Source: Streptomyces sp. TRM49041
GTDB lineage: Bacteria; Actinomycetota; Actinomycetes; Streptomycetales; Streptomycetaceae
Assembly: GCF_008271805.1 (NCBI RefSeq)
Contig: NZ_VSRY01000101.1
Location: 1 to 64,000, forward strand
Length of the DNA stretch: 64,000 nucleotides
Reading direction: 5' to 3'
A program made the position numbers and the translations under genes. The notes under the pieces are model-generated. The model ran no database searches and had not been told where the DNA came from. It saw nothing but the letters and a program-made list of their open reading frames with translations. Shown here piece by piece: positions 32,871-42,180 of the stretch (its first letter is position 1; every line of letters starts with the position of its first letter).

Positions 32871-34115
32871 TCAGGACACTGGCCGTGAATCCACCCAGAA
32901 CGACTCGAATTCCTCGCGGTATGTCTCGAACAGCCCGTGGTCGTTCTCCCGGCCGGAGGTGACGACCGGCCGCCGCGCGCCGCCGCGCAGCACGAGCACG
33001 GGCGCCTCCATGCCGCGGGCACGGCGCAGATACGACTGGACGATGCCGACGCCGTCCGGGCCGTCCCCGTCGACCAGGTACGCGGTGAAGCGCGGCGTCT
33101 CGTCGAACACCTGGATCTCGAAGGCGCCCGGGTCGCGCAGCTTGGAGCGGACACGCCGCATGTGCAGGATGTTCATCTCCACGGACCGGCTGAGCTCGCC
33201 CTTCTTGATGCCGAGCTCCCGCTCGCGCCGTTTGACGGCGCTGCTGGCGGGGTTGAGGAACAGCAGCCGGATCCGGCAGCCGGACTCGGCGAGCCGCACC
33301 AGCCGCCGACCGGAGAAGTTCTGCACCAGCAGGTTGAGCCCTATGCCGATGGCGTCGACGCGCCGGGCCCCGCCGAAGAGGTCCTCGGCGGGCAGCTGCC
33401 GCTGCAGCCGCACCCGGTCGGGGTGGACGGAGACGACGTCGGCGTACCGGTCGCCCACCAGGTCCTCGACCGCGTCGACGGGCAGTCGGTGCGTGGAGGG
33501 CACGCCCGCGCCGCTTCCGAGGATCTCCAGGAGCCGGGCCGAGGCGCGCTCGGACTGGTCGAGGACGGTCCGGGACAGGGCGCGGTTGCGGGAGACGACG
33601 TTGCGGGTGACCTCCAGCTCGTCGAGGACCAGCTCGAGCTCACGGCGGTCGTCGAAGTAGGGTTCGAAGCAGGGCCAGTGCTGCACCATCAGCTCCCGCA
33701 GCTGCGGCAGTGTGAGGAAGCTGAGGACGTTGTCGTCGGCGGGGTCCAGGAGGTATCCCTTGCGGCGGGAGACCTCGCGGACGGCGACGGCCCGCTGCAC
33801 CCACTCCTGCCCGGCGGGGCCGGCGGCGGACACGACCCACTCGTCGCCGTGCATGGGTTCGTAGATGGGCCGCAGGACGGCGGCGACCACGGCCCGCAGC
33901 CGCTGTTCGACCAGATTCAGCCAGATATAGGCGCGTCCGGCCCGCTGGGCGCGGGTACGTACCTCGCTCCAGTCCTCGGCGTCCCAGTCCAGTTCCGCAC
34001 CGATCTCCATGGGCCGGGCGAGTGAGACCGCGCCGGGCGGGACATCAGCGGAGTCAGTGGAGTCCCCCTCATGACCTGAGTCACCTGGGGGCAGCTCCAG
34101 CCCTCCCGAGCTCAC
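32871..34115 (-). CDS. SAV2148-family HEPN-domain protein
   Basis: 414 residues. After a short acidic N-terminus comes ELDWDAEDWSEVRTRAQRAGRAYIWLNLVEQRLRAVVAAVLRP, the family signature. LRELMVQHWPCFEPYFDDRRELELVLDELEVTRNVVSRNRALS carries the RNxxxH-like HEPN region in the form RNRALS, so nuclease activity is uncertain. A PLD-like regulatory C-terminus follows. The family is nearly universal in Streptomyces and uncharacterised. GTG 34115 is chosen because the conserved SSGGLELPPG start follows it. Confidence 0.8.
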   Translation of the reverse strand: MSSGGLELPPGDSGHEGDSTDSADVPPGAVSLARPMEIGAELDWDAEDWSEVRTRAQRAGRAYIWLNLVEQRLRAVVAAVLRPIYEPMHGDEWVVSAAGPAGQEWVQRAVAVREVSRRKGYLLDPADDNVLSFLTLPQLRELMVQHWPCFEPYFDDRRELELVLDELEVTRNVVSRNRALSRTVLDQSERASARLLEILGSGAGVPSTHRLPVDAVEDLVGDRYADVVSVHPDRVRLQRQLPAEDLFGGARRVDAIGIGLNLLVQNFSGRRLVRLAESGCRIRLLFLNPASSAVKRRERELGIKKGELSRSVEMNILHMRRVRSKLRDPGAFEIQVFDETPRFTAYLVDGDGPDGVGIVQSYLRRARGMEAPVLVLRGGARRPVVTSGRENDHGLFETYREEFESFWVDSRPVS

Positions 34116-34623
34116 CCGCGCACCGCCTTCTGCTCCTGAACGCCCATCTCCAACGATCAAGGAAGGGTACTCCGGGAGGGGGAGACAGTGCAGCCGGATG
34201 CACAGGCTCCTTTCCCAACCTCCCTGACTCCGGCGGCGGTTCCCGATCACCGGGGCGGGCCCAGTGAGCTGATTCATAGTGGTGAGCCGCACGCATTGAG
34301 CCCCGGCGCGAGACCGGCGGACACGGCGGGCGCGCGCGGCGCCCGTTCCGCGCTCGGGGGGACACCGCGGAACGCGAGGTTGACCCGGGCAACCGGACAC
34401 CCTTCCGGCGTAGTCGTCCTATGAATTCGGGACAGCGGCGGACGGCACGTCACCAGCGGGCCATGAGCCGCCAAGAGGTGGATTTCCGGCCATCCCCTCG
34501 CGACCGCGGCGGATTCCCGGTCACCCGGTAGGACCGTCCGGCGTGCTAGGCGGTCGCGCGAGTTTCGTGGAGGATCGGGCGAAGTGACCCCAGCAGCCGG
34601 ATCAGAATGGAAGAGTCTTATCT
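34116..34623. other. 508-base intergenic region between divergent genes
   Basis: No gene is convincing here. The region should hold promoters for the HEPN gene and glgX. TTGACC (around 34380) and GTGCTAGGCGG (around 34541) are the only promoter-like hexamers I see, without proper partners. A local GGACCG...CGGTC dyad is present at about 34531-34556. Confidence 0.4.
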
Positions 34624-36786
34624 ATGCAGGTCTGGCCGGGACAGGCGTATCCCCTCGGCGCCACCTACGACGGCGCCGGCACGAACTTCGCGGTCTTCTC
34701 CGAGGCCGCCGACCGTATCGAGCTGTGTCTGCTGCACGAGGACGGCTCGGAGACCGCGGTGGAGCTCCGCGAGACCGACGCGTTCGTACGGCACGCGTAC
34801 CTGCCCGGTGTGATGCCGGGACAGCGGTACGGATTCCGGGTGCACGGGCCGTACGCGCCGGAGCGCGGGCTGCGCTGCAACTCCGCGAAGCTGCTCCTCG
34901 ACCCGTACGCGCGGGCGGTCGCCGGGAGGATCGACTGGGGCGAGGCGGTGTACGGCTACCACTTCGGCAGACCGGACTCCCGCAACGACCTGGACTCCGC
35001 CCCGCACACCATGTCGTCGGTGGTCGTCAACCCGTACTTCGACTGGGGCGACGACCGGCCGCCGCGCACCGACTACCACCGGACGGTCATCTACGAGGCC
35101 CATGTGAAAGGCCTGACGATGCTGCATCCGGCGCTGCCGAAGGAGCTGCGCGGCACCTACGCGGGGCTGGCCCACCCGGCGATCGTCGAGCACCTCACCG
35201 AGCTGGGCGTGACGGCCATCGAGCTGATGCCGGTCCACCAGTTCGTCAACGACCACCGGCTGGTGGACGCCGGGATGGCCAACTACTGGGGCTACAACAC
35301 CATCGGCTACTTCGCCCCGCACAACTCCTACGCCTCCTGGGGCGACCGGGGCCAGCAGGTGCTGGAGTTCAAGTCGGCGGTCCGGGCCCTGCACAAGGCG
35401 GGCATCGAGATCATCCTGGATGTGGTGTACAACCACACTGCTGAGGGCAACCACCTGGGGCCGACGCTCTCCTTCCGGGGCCTGGACAACCACTCGTACT
35501 ACCGGCTGGCCGACAACCCCCGGTACTACATGGACACCACCGGCACCGGGAACTCGCTGCTCATGCGGTCCCCGCACGTCCTCCAGCTGATCATGGACTC
35601 GCTGCGGTACTGGGTGACCGAGATGCACGTCGACGGCTTCCGCTTCGACCTGGCGGCGACGCTGGCCCGCCAGTTCCACGAGGTGGACCGGCTGTCGTCG
35701 TTCTTCGACCTGGTGCAGCAGGACCCCGTGGTCAGCCAGGTGAAGCTGATCGCCGAACCGTGGGACGTGGGCGAGGGCGGCTACCAGGTGGGCAACTTCC
35801 CGCCGCTCTGGACCGAGTGGAACGGCATGTACCGGGACACCGTCCGCGACCTGTGGCGGGGCGAGCCGAGGACGCTCGCCGAGTTCGCGTCCCGGCTGAC
35901 CGGCTCGTCCGACCTGTACCAGGACGACGGGCGGCGCCCGCTGGCCTCGGTGAACTTCGTGACCTGCCACGACGGGTTCACCCTGCGGGACCTCGTCTCG
36001 TACAACGACAAGCACAACGACGCCAACGGCGAGAACAACCGGGACGGCGAGAACCACAACCGCTCCTGGAACTGCGGCGCGGAGGGCGAGACGGACGACC
36101 CGGGCGTCCGCGCGCTGCGGCTGCGCCAGATGCGCAACTTCATCGCCACGCTCATGCTGTCCCAGGGCGTGCCGATGCTCAGCCACGGCGACGAGTTCGG
36201 CCGCACCCAGCACGGCAACAACAACGCGTACTGCCAGGACGGCGAACTGGCCTGGGTGCACTGGCCGGAGCCCGAGCAGGACGGCCGGGACGACGACGGC
36301 AAGGACCGGGACGACAAGGACGACGAGGCGCGGTCGCTGCTGGAGTTCACCCGGTCGATGGTGTGGCTCCGCCGCGACCACCCGGTCTTCCGGCGACGCC
36401 GCTTCTTCCACGGACGGCCGGTGGAGGGCACGCACGACGACCTGTCGGACATCGCCTGGTTCACCCCGGAGGGCGAGGAGATGAAGGCACGGGACTGGCA
36501 GGCCGCCCACGCCAGGGCACTGTCGGTGTTCCTGAACGGCCGCGCAATCTCGGAGCCGGGGCCGCGCGGCGAGCGGATCTCCGACGACTCGTTCCTGCTG
36601 ATGTTCAACGCCAGCGCGGACGATCTGGACTTCGTGGTGCCGGTCAACCACGGCCGCCAGTGGCAGGTGGTCGTGGACACCGGCCGTCCGGAGGGCGTCC
36701 CGCCCGGCCAGGGCGACAAGGTGGCGGCCGGCGACCGGCTCACCCTCCTGGGCCGGAGCCTGACGGTACTGCGCCGCCCGGCGTAG
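34624..36786 (+). CDS. glgX: Glycogen debranching enzyme GlgX/TreX
   Basis: 720 residues, GH13. An N-terminal CBM48 (GATYDGAGTNFAVFSEAADRIELCL) precedes the barrel with VDGFRFDLAA (nucleophile Asp), LIAEPWDVG (acid/base Glu) and VTCHDGFTL (transition-state Asp). It hydrolyses alpha-1,6 branches of glycogen and supplies linear maltodextrins for TreY. An acidic low-complexity insert DGRDDDGKDRDDKDDEAR lies at about 558-575. A GGAAGAG element precedes ATG 34624. It starts the glgX-treY-treZ cluster. Confidence 0.9.
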   Translation: MQVWPGQAYPLGATYDGAGTNFAVFSEAADRIELCLLHEDGSETAVELRETDAFVRHAYLPGVMPGQRYGFRVHGPYAPERGLRCNSAKLLLDPYARAVAGRIDWGEAVYGYHFGRPDSRNDLDSAPHTMSSVVVNPYFDWGDDRPPRTDYHRTVIYEAHVKGLTMLHPALPKELRGTYAGLAHPAIVEHLTELGVTAIELMPVHQFVNDHRLVDAGMANYWGYNTIGYFAPHNSYASWGDRGQQVLEFKSAVRALHKAGIEIILDVVYNHTAEGNHLGPTLSFRGLDNHSYYRLADNPRYYMDTTGTGNSLLMRSPHVLQLIMDSLRYWVTEMHVDGFRFDLAATLARQFHEVDRLSSFFDLVQQDPVVSQVKLIAEPWDVGEGGYQVGNFPPLWTEWNGMYRDTVRDLWRGEPRTLAEFASRLTGSSDLYQDDGRRPLASVNFVTCHDGFTLRDLVSYNDKHNDANGENNRDGENHNRSWNCGAEGETDDPGVRALRLRQMRNFIATLMLSQGVPMLSHGDEFGRTQHGNNNAYCQDGELAWVHWPEPEQDGRDDDGKDRDDKDDEARSLLEFTRSMVWLRRDHPVFRRRRFFHGRPVEGTHDDLSDIAWFTPEGEEMKARDWQAAHARALSVFLNGRAISEPGPRGERISDDSFLLMFNASADDLDFVVPVNHGRQWQVVVDTGRPEGVPPGQGDKVAAGDRLTLLGRSLTVLRRPA

Positions 36787-36789
36787 GCA

Positions 36790-36839
36790 TGTCCGGCGGA
36801 TCACGCCTGGGCCACGCTGTCGCCGTGACCCGCCGGACA
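36790..36839. terminator. Inverted repeat after glgX
   Basis: TGTCCGGCGG (36790-36799) and CCGCCGGACA (36830-36839) are perfect 10-bp arms with a 30-base spacer. A weak terminator or processing hairpin between glgX and treY is possible. Confidence 0.4.
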
Positions 36840-36971
36840 CTCCCCGGCGGCGGACGCGGCGGTCGGGTGGCGGGTGGCGGGCCGACGCGCCGCCGACGCG
36901 GGCGTCCACCGATCGAGGTGATCCGATGAGGTGATGAGAGACGCGCCGCCCGGGCGGGTACGTACGTTCGC

Positions 36972-39344
36972 ATGACGCCCCTCTCCACGTACCGGCTCCA
37001 GATCCAGCCGGACTACCCGTTCTCGGCCGCCGCCGAGGCGGTGCCGTACCTCGCCTCGCTCGGGGTCACGCATCTGCATCTGTCGCCGGTCCTGGAGGCC
37101 GTCCCCGGCTCGGCGCACGGCTACGACGTCACCGACCACGGCCGGGTGCGGGAGGAGCTGGGCGGCGAGGCCGGGCTGCGCGCCCTCGCCCGCACCGCCC
37201 GGGAGCACGGCCTGGGCCTGGTCGTGGACCTGGTGCCCAACCACATGGCCGCCGCGCTGCCCCACAACCGCCCGCTGTGGGAGGTTCTGCGGGACGGGCC
37301 GGCGTCGCCGTACGCGCGCTGGTTCGACATCGACTGGGAGGCGGGTGGCGGCAGGGTGCTGCTGCCGGTGCTCCCGGCCCGGATCGGGGAGGTGCTCGGT
37401 GACCTCCGCGTGGACGCGGACGCGGGCGTGCTGCGGTACGGCGCTCAGGTCTTCCCGCTCCGCGACGGCACGGCCGCGCTGCCGCTGCCCGAGCTGCTGG
37501 ACGCCCAGTGGTACCGGCCGACGTGGTGGCGGCTGGCCCGCACCGAGCTGAACTACCGCCGCTTCTTCACCATCTCCGACCTCATCGGGGTGCGGGTCGA
37601 GGACCCGGAGGTGTTCGAGGCCACGCACGCCAAGATCGTGGAGCTGGTCGGGGACGGCGTGATCGAGGGCCTGCGGATCGACCACCCCGACGGACTCGCC
37701 GACCCCCAGGGGTATCTGCACGCGCTCGACCGGGCGACGGGCGGGGCCTGCTGGACGGTCGTGGAGAAGATCCTCACCGGCGACGAGTGGCTCCCGGCCG
37801 GCTGGCCGGTGGCCGGCACCACCGGCTACGACGCGCTGCGCCGGGTCGACGGGCTGTTCGTGGACGAGGGGGGCGCGGCGGAACTCGCCGAGCTGTACCG
37901 GACGTTCGCCGCCCCGCCCGGCGACCGGGGCGGCCACTGGGAGGCGACGGCGCGCCGGGCCGCCTACAAGGTGGTGACGCACGAGCTGGCGGCGGAGGTG
38001 GCGTTCCTGACCCGGACGGCCGTGCGGATCTGCGCCGCCGTGCCCGGCCTGCGCGACCACGCCCCGTGGGCGCTGCGGGCCGCCCTGCGGGAGCTTCTCA
38101 TCCGGGTGCCGGTCTACCGACCGTACGGCTCCGGCGCGGAGGACGTCCTGACGGCGGAGGCGGCGCTGAGCGCGAAGGGGACGTTCGCGGTGCCGGAGGA
38201 GGCGACCGCCGTCGACGTCGTACGGGATCTGGCGCTCGGGCGGCTCGGGGACGGGCCCGACCACACGGCGTTCCGGGTGCGGTTCGCCCAGACGGCCTCG
38301 GCGCTGCGGGCGAAGTCGGTGGAGGACACGGCGTTCTACCGGTACGTGCCGCTGCTGTCGGCGAACGAGGTGGGCGGCGACCCGGGCAGGCCGGCCGTGG
38401 CTCCGGAGGAGTTCCACGCGTACTGCGCCCGGATCGCCCGGGACTGGCCGGCTACGGGGACGGTGCTGTCGACGCACGACACCAAGCGGAGCGCGGACGT
38501 ACGGGCCCGGATCGCGGTCCTCTCGGAGTGCCCTGGCCGGTGGGCGAAGCTGCTGGGTGACGTGGCGCGGGTACCGGCCCCGGACGGGCAGCTGGCGTGG
38601 GCGGCGTGGCAGACGGCGCTGGGGCTGGCCCCTGGGGTCCGGGGGACGGCGTCCCCCGGGGAACACGGCCCGTCGGAGGAGCGGCTGGGCGGGGCGCTGC
38701 TGAAGGCGGTCCGAGAGGCCGGGCTGCACACCGGCTGGACGGAGCAGGACGCGGCGTACGAGCGGGCGGTGACGGACTTCGTGGCCGCCGGGCCCGCGGG
38801 GCCGCCGCTGTACACGGTGGCTGAGCTGGCGCGCGAGCTGGCGCCGCACGTACGGGCCAATGTGCTGGGCGCGGCACTGCTGCACCTCACCATGCCGGGC
38901 GTACCGGACCTCTACCAGGGCACGGAGGCGGTGTACGAGGCGCTGGTGGACCCGGACAACCGGGCGCCGTTCCGGGAGGCGCCGCCGGACGAGAAGACGG
39001 CCGTGACGCGGGCGGCGCTGGGGCTGCGGCGGCGGCACCCCGACGTCTTCGGCGAGCCCGGCACGTACGAGCCGCTGTCGGCGGACGGCCCGGCGGCCGC
39101 GCACTGTGTGGCGTTCCACCGCTCGGGGCCGTCGGGGCGGGTGCTCATGGCGGTGACCCGGCTGTCGCTGCGGCTGGCGGAGGCGGGCGGCTGGAACGGC
39201 ACGTCGCTGACGCTGCCGGAGGGCCGGTGGCGGGACGCCCTGGCCGAGGAGGGCGGGTATGTCGAGGGCGGGCGTCGGCCGGTTCCGCTGGCGGAGCTGT
39301 TCGCGCGGCGCCCCGTGGCGCTGCTGGCCTGTGCGGCGGGGTGA
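36972..39344 (+). CDS. treY: Malto-oligosyltrehalose synthase
   Basis: 790 residues, GH13. It isomerises the terminal alpha-1,4 linkage of maltodextrin to the alpha,alpha-1,1 linkage of trehalose. It starts STYRLQIQPDYPFSAAAEAVPYLASLGVTHLHLSPVL; the catalytic regions include EGLRIDHPDGL (about 233-243) and SVEDTAFYRY (about 448-457), plus HDTKRSADVRAR. TACGTA ends seven bases before ATG 36972, so a separate leaderless promoter is likely. It works with TreZ, encoded 1 kb downstream. Confidence 0.92.
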   Translation: MTPLSTYRLQIQPDYPFSAAAEAVPYLASLGVTHLHLSPVLEAVPGSAHGYDVTDHGRVREELGGEAGLRALARTAREHGLGLVVDLVPNHMAAALPHNRPLWEVLRDGPASPYARWFDIDWEAGGGRVLLPVLPARIGEVLGDLRVDADAGVLRYGAQVFPLRDGTAALPLPELLDAQWYRPTWWRLARTELNYRRFFTISDLIGVRVEDPEVFEATHAKIVELVGDGVIEGLRIDHPDGLADPQGYLHALDRATGGACWTVVEKILTGDEWLPAGWPVAGTTGYDALRRVDGLFVDEGGAAELAELYRTFAAPPGDRGGHWEATARRAAYKVVTHELAAEVAFLTRTAVRICAAVPGLRDHAPWALRAALRELLIRVPVYRPYGSGAEDVLTAEAALSAKGTFAVPEEATAVDVVRDLALGRLGDGPDHTAFRVRFAQTASALRAKSVEDTAFYRYVPLLSANEVGGDPGRPAVAPEEFHAYCARIARDWPATGTVLSTHDTKRSADVRARIAVLSECPGRWAKLLGDVARVPAPDGQLAWAAWQTALGLAPGVRGTASPGEHGPSEERLGGALLKAVREAGLHTGWTEQDAAYERAVTDFVAAGPAGPPLYTVAELARELAPHVRANVLGAALLHLTMPGVPDLYQGTEAVYEALVDPDNRAPFREAPPDEKTAVTRAALGLRRRHPDVFGEPGTYEPLSADGPAAAHCVAFHRSGPSGRVLMAVTRLSLRLAEAGGWNGTSLTLPEGRWRDALAEEGGYVEGGRRPVPLAELFARRPVALLACAAG

Positions 39345-39402
39345 GGGCGGCCGAGCTGTTCTTCCCCTGCCCCGCCCCTTACCGAACCGGGGCTGGATTT
39401 CG

Positions 39403-39430
39403 GCCCGTCCGGCGCTTGAGGACGAGCGCC
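39403..39430. repeat. Dispersed Streptomyces intergenic palindromic element (one copy)
   Basis: The core CGTCCGGCGCTTGAGGACG (39406-39424) forms a nested dyad (CGTCC/GGACG and GGCGCT/AGCGCC). I recall near-identical elements scattered in intergenic regions of many Streptomyces genomes. It lies between convergent treY and the FHA gene and may stabilise or terminate transcripts. Confidence 0.5.
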
Positions 39431-39450
39431 GCCCGGCGCGGAAGCGGGGG

Positions 39451-40011
39451 TCAGGCCGGCGCGCGCCGGTCGTCGAGGAGGAAGGCCATCCGGCCGAAGG
39501 AGACCATGTCGCCGGGCTGGACGACGACCGTGCCGGTCACGCGGCGCCCGTTGACAGTGGTGCCGTTGGTGGAGTTGAGGTCACGGAGCATCCACAGCCC
39601 GCCCTGCAGGCTGAGTTCGGCGTGCAGCCGGGACACCGTCTCGTGGCTGAGCCGCAGCCCGTTCACCGGGTCGCGGCCGATGCGCAGCGGGTACGGGCCC
39701 GGCTGGGGCAGGAGCAGCTTCGGCAGCCGCTCGGCCTGCCAGGCGCGGCCGAGCCGTGCGGTGAACGAGGACATCCGTCCGACCGCGCCGAACAGCCGCT
39801 TCGACCAGCCGCCGTGCTCGCGCAGATCGTCGGTGAGCGCCGCCAGCTCGTCGGAGCGGCGGGCGACCAGTGCGAGTTCCATGCGGCGCAGGAACGTGTC
39901 ATGGGACAGCTTTCCCTGCACCGCGCCCTCGCGGAGTATCTCCAGCGCGCGGTCCCGCTCGGCGTCCGACAGCCGGGCGGGATGCGTCTGGGACTCAAAA
40001 GGCGACGTCAC
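39451..40011 (-). CDS. DUF1707 and FHA domain protein
   Basis: 186 residues. DUF1707 (about 12-64: ARLSDAERDRALEILREGAVQGKLSHDTFLRRMELAL) is followed by a forkhead-associated domain (about 95-180: LRIGRDPVNGLRLSHETVSRLHAELSL ... LRDLNSTNGTTVNGRRV), which binds phosphothreonine. It is a likely adaptor of Ser/Thr kinase signalling. The start is GTG at 40009-40011. It sits between treY and treZ on the opposite strand, a position I have no functional explanation for. Confidence 0.85.
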   Translation of the reverse strand: MTSPFESQTHPARLSDAERDRALEILREGAVQGKLSHDTFLRRMELALVARRSDELAALTDDLREHGGWSKRLFGAVGRMSSFTARLGRAWQAERLPKLLLPQPGPYPLRIGRDPVNGLRLSHETVSRLHAELSLQGGLWMLRDLNSTNGTTVNGRRVTGTVVVQPGDMVSFGRMAFLLDDRRAPA

Positions 40012-40066
40012 AGACGTGATTGTCGGTCGCCGGGACCCGAAGTGTCCAGACGGGAGCCCTCCCCGG

Positions 40067-40138
40067 CCGTCTCCCCCACCCTCTCCCCCGCCCTCTCCCC
40101 CGCCCTCTCACCTGCCATCTCACCTGCCATCTCTCCGG
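40067..40138. repeat. Six 12-bp tandem units upstream of treZ
   Basis: Degenerate CCCTCTCCCCCG units follow each other six times. Units 2 and 3 are identical, and units 4-6 change gradually to CCATCTCACCTG-type. The tract is pyrimidine-rich on the + strand. Confidence 0.75.
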
Positions 40139-40164
40139 CCGGATATCCGTCCGTCCCGCCCGCC

Positions 40165-40194
40165 GGCCTCCCCCGGCCTCCCCCGGCCTCCCGC
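40165..40194. repeat. Three 10-bp tandem units upstream of treZ
   Basis: GGCCTCCCCC occurs three times head to tail (the last with one change). It lies in the same 300-base gap as the 12-bp units. Confidence 0.7.
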
Positions 40195-40310
40195 CGACTC
40201 TCCCTCCTTCGCCGGCCGTCCGATCGGCGAAGTGCCGTGCTTCCCGATCTCGATCTTGCCAGGATGAGTGCGCGGTACCGAGGACCTGGCCGACGACGAG
40301 GGGATCGCCA

Positions 40311-42074
40311 GTGTTGTTCGAGGTGTGGGCGCCGAACGCGCGCGAGCGGGTGGAACTGGAACTGGAGGGTGCCCGGCACCCCTTGGAGCCCGATCCGCTG
40401 CGCGAGGGCTGGTGGATGGCGGCGGTCGGCGGCGAGAACGGCGTCCCGGACGGGGCGCGGTACGGATTCGCCCTCGACGGCGGGCCGGTGCTGCCCGACC
40501 CCCGGTCGCGCCGCCAGCCCGACGGGCCCGACGGGCCGAGCGCGGTCGTCGACCACACCGCGTACACCTGGCGCCACGAGCCGCCGGGGCGTGGGCTGCG
40601 CGGCGCCGTCCTGTACGAGCTGCACATCGGCACGTACACGCCGGAGGGCACGCTCGACGCGGCGGCCGGGCGGCTGGACCATCTCGTCCGGCTGGGCGTG
40701 ACGCATGTGGAGCTGATGCCGCTGTGCCCGTTCCCCGGGCGGCACGGGTGGGGGTACGAGGGGGTGTCGCTGTGGGCGGTGCACGAGCCGTACGGCGGGC
40801 CGGAGGCGCTGAAGCGCTTCGTCGACACCGCGCACGGGCTCGGCCTGGGCGTGGTCCTGGACGTGGTCCACAACCACCTGGGGCCGTCCGGCAACTACCT
40901 GCCGGCGTTCGGCCCGTACTTCACGGACACGCACCACACCCCGTGGGGCGCCGCCGTGAACCTGGACGCGCCGGACTCGGACGAGGTGCGGGCGTTCCTG
41001 CTCGGCAGCGCGCTGGCCTGGCTGCAGGACTACCGGATCGACGGACTGCGCCTCGACGCGGTGCACGCGCTGGCGGACACGCGGGCGCTGACGTTCCTCG
41101 AGGAGCTGTCGGCGGCGGTCGACGAGCTGGCCGCCGAGCAGGGCCGTGAGCACTTCCTGATCGCCGAGTCGGACCGGTGCGACCCGCGTACCACGACACC
41201 GCGCGAGACGGGCGGCATCGGGCTGCACGCGCAGTGGAACGACGACTTCCACCATGCGCTGCACACCGCGCTGACCGGGGAGGCGCAGGGGTACTACGCG
41301 GACTTCGCGCGGGAGCCGCTGGGCGCGCTGGCGAAGACCCTGGGGCAGGTCTTCTTCCACAACGGCACGTACTCGACGTTCCGGCGCCGTACGCACGGCC
41401 GTCCGGTGGACCTGGAGACCACGCCCGCGCACCGGTTCCTGGCGTATGCGCAGACCCACGACCAGATCGGCAACCGGGCGCAGGGCGACCGCCTTTCGGC
41501 GTCCCTGTCCCCCGGCCTGCTGGCGTGCGCGGCGACGCTGGTGCTGACGGGGCCCTTCACCCCGATGCTCTTCATGGGTGAGGAGTGGGGTGCGGGGACG
41601 CCGTGGCAGTTCTTCACTGACCACACGGACCCGGAGCTGGCGGACGCGGTACGGCGAGGGCGGCGGCGGGAGTTCGCGGCGCACGGCTGGAAGGAGGAGG
41701 AGGTCCCGGACCCGCAGGACCCGGTGACGCGGGACCGCTCGTGCCTGGACTGGTCGGAGCCGGAGCGTGAGCCGCACGCCCGGCTGCTGGCCTGGCACCA
41801 GCGCCTGATCGCTCTGCGGGCCGGCCTCCCGGACCTGACCGACCCGGACCTGGCGGCGATCCGGGTCGCGTACGACGAGGAGGCCCGCTGGCTCGCGTAC
41901 CGGCGCGGGGACGTGCGGATCGCGGTGAACCTGGCGGACCGGCCGGCGCGGATCCCGCTGGGCCGGGACGGGGTGCGGGTACTGGCGGCGTGGGAGCCGG
42001 TGCGGGTGCCGGAGGGGACCGGCGGGGAGCTGGTGGTGCCGGCGGAGTCGTGCGTGCTGCTGCTGGACGAGTGA
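40311..42074 (+). CDS. treZ: Malto-oligosyltrehalose trehalohydrolase
   Basis: 587 residues, GH13. It releases trehalose from the TreY product. An N-terminal CBM48-like segment (LFEVWAPNARERVELELEG) is followed by the barrel with IDGLRLDAVHAL (nucleophile), LIAESDRCD (acid/base) and AQTHDQIGNR. GTG 40311 is chosen for the GAGGGG ribosome site and because the protein starts at the domain border; the frame is open upstream through the tandem repeats. Confidence 0.9.
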   Translation: MLFEVWAPNARERVELELEGARHPLEPDPLREGWWMAAVGGENGVPDGARYGFALDGGPVLPDPRSRRQPDGPDGPSAVVDHTAYTWRHEPPGRGLRGAVLYELHIGTYTPEGTLDAAAGRLDHLVRLGVTHVELMPLCPFPGRHGWGYEGVSLWAVHEPYGGPEALKRFVDTAHGLGLGVVLDVVHNHLGPSGNYLPAFGPYFTDTHHTPWGAAVNLDAPDSDEVRAFLLGSALAWLQDYRIDGLRLDAVHALADTRALTFLEELSAAVDELAAEQGREHFLIAESDRCDPRTTTPRETGGIGLHAQWNDDFHHALHTALTGEAQGYYADFAREPLGALAKTLGQVFFHNGTYSTFRRRTHGRPVDLETTPAHRFLAYAQTHDQIGNRAQGDRLSASLSPGLLACAATLVLTGPFTPMLFMGEEWGAGTPWQFFTDHTDPELADAVRRGRRREFAAHGWKEEEVPDPQDPVTRDRSCLDWSEPEREPHARLLAWHQRLIALRAGLPDLTDPDLAAIRVAYDEEARWLAYRRGDVRIAVNLADRPARIPLGRDGVRVLAAWEPVRVPEGTGGELVVPAESCVLLLDE

Positions 42075-42081
42075 CCGCGCG

Positions 42082-42175
42082 TGACCGACTGACCGACTGA
42101 CCGGCTGACCGGCTGACGGCTGACGGCTGACGGCTGACGGCTGACCGGCTGACGGCTGACGGCTGACGGCTGACC
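42082..42175. repeat. Tandem CTGACCGG/CTGACGG repeat tract after treZ
   Basis: About 12 units of 7 or 8 bp (CTGACCGA, CTGACCGG, CTGACGG) fill the whole gap between treZ and the convergent LysR gene. Every unit contains TGA, so all three forward frames meet stops within the tract. The mixed 7/8-bp period points to slippage. Confidence 0.85.
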
Positions 42176-42180
42176 GCCGG

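Noticed and set aside
34116..34623. tRNA or small RNA in the 508-base gap
   Set aside because: No cloverleaf or T-loop consensus could be found, and no hairpin with a clear terminator.
40067..40194. CRISPR-like array
   Set aside because: Units are 10-12 bp with no spacers; these are simple tandem repeats.
42082..42175. CRISPR or origin-type iterons
   Set aside because: Units of 7-8 bp without spacers and no replication gene nearby; slippage repeat is simpler.
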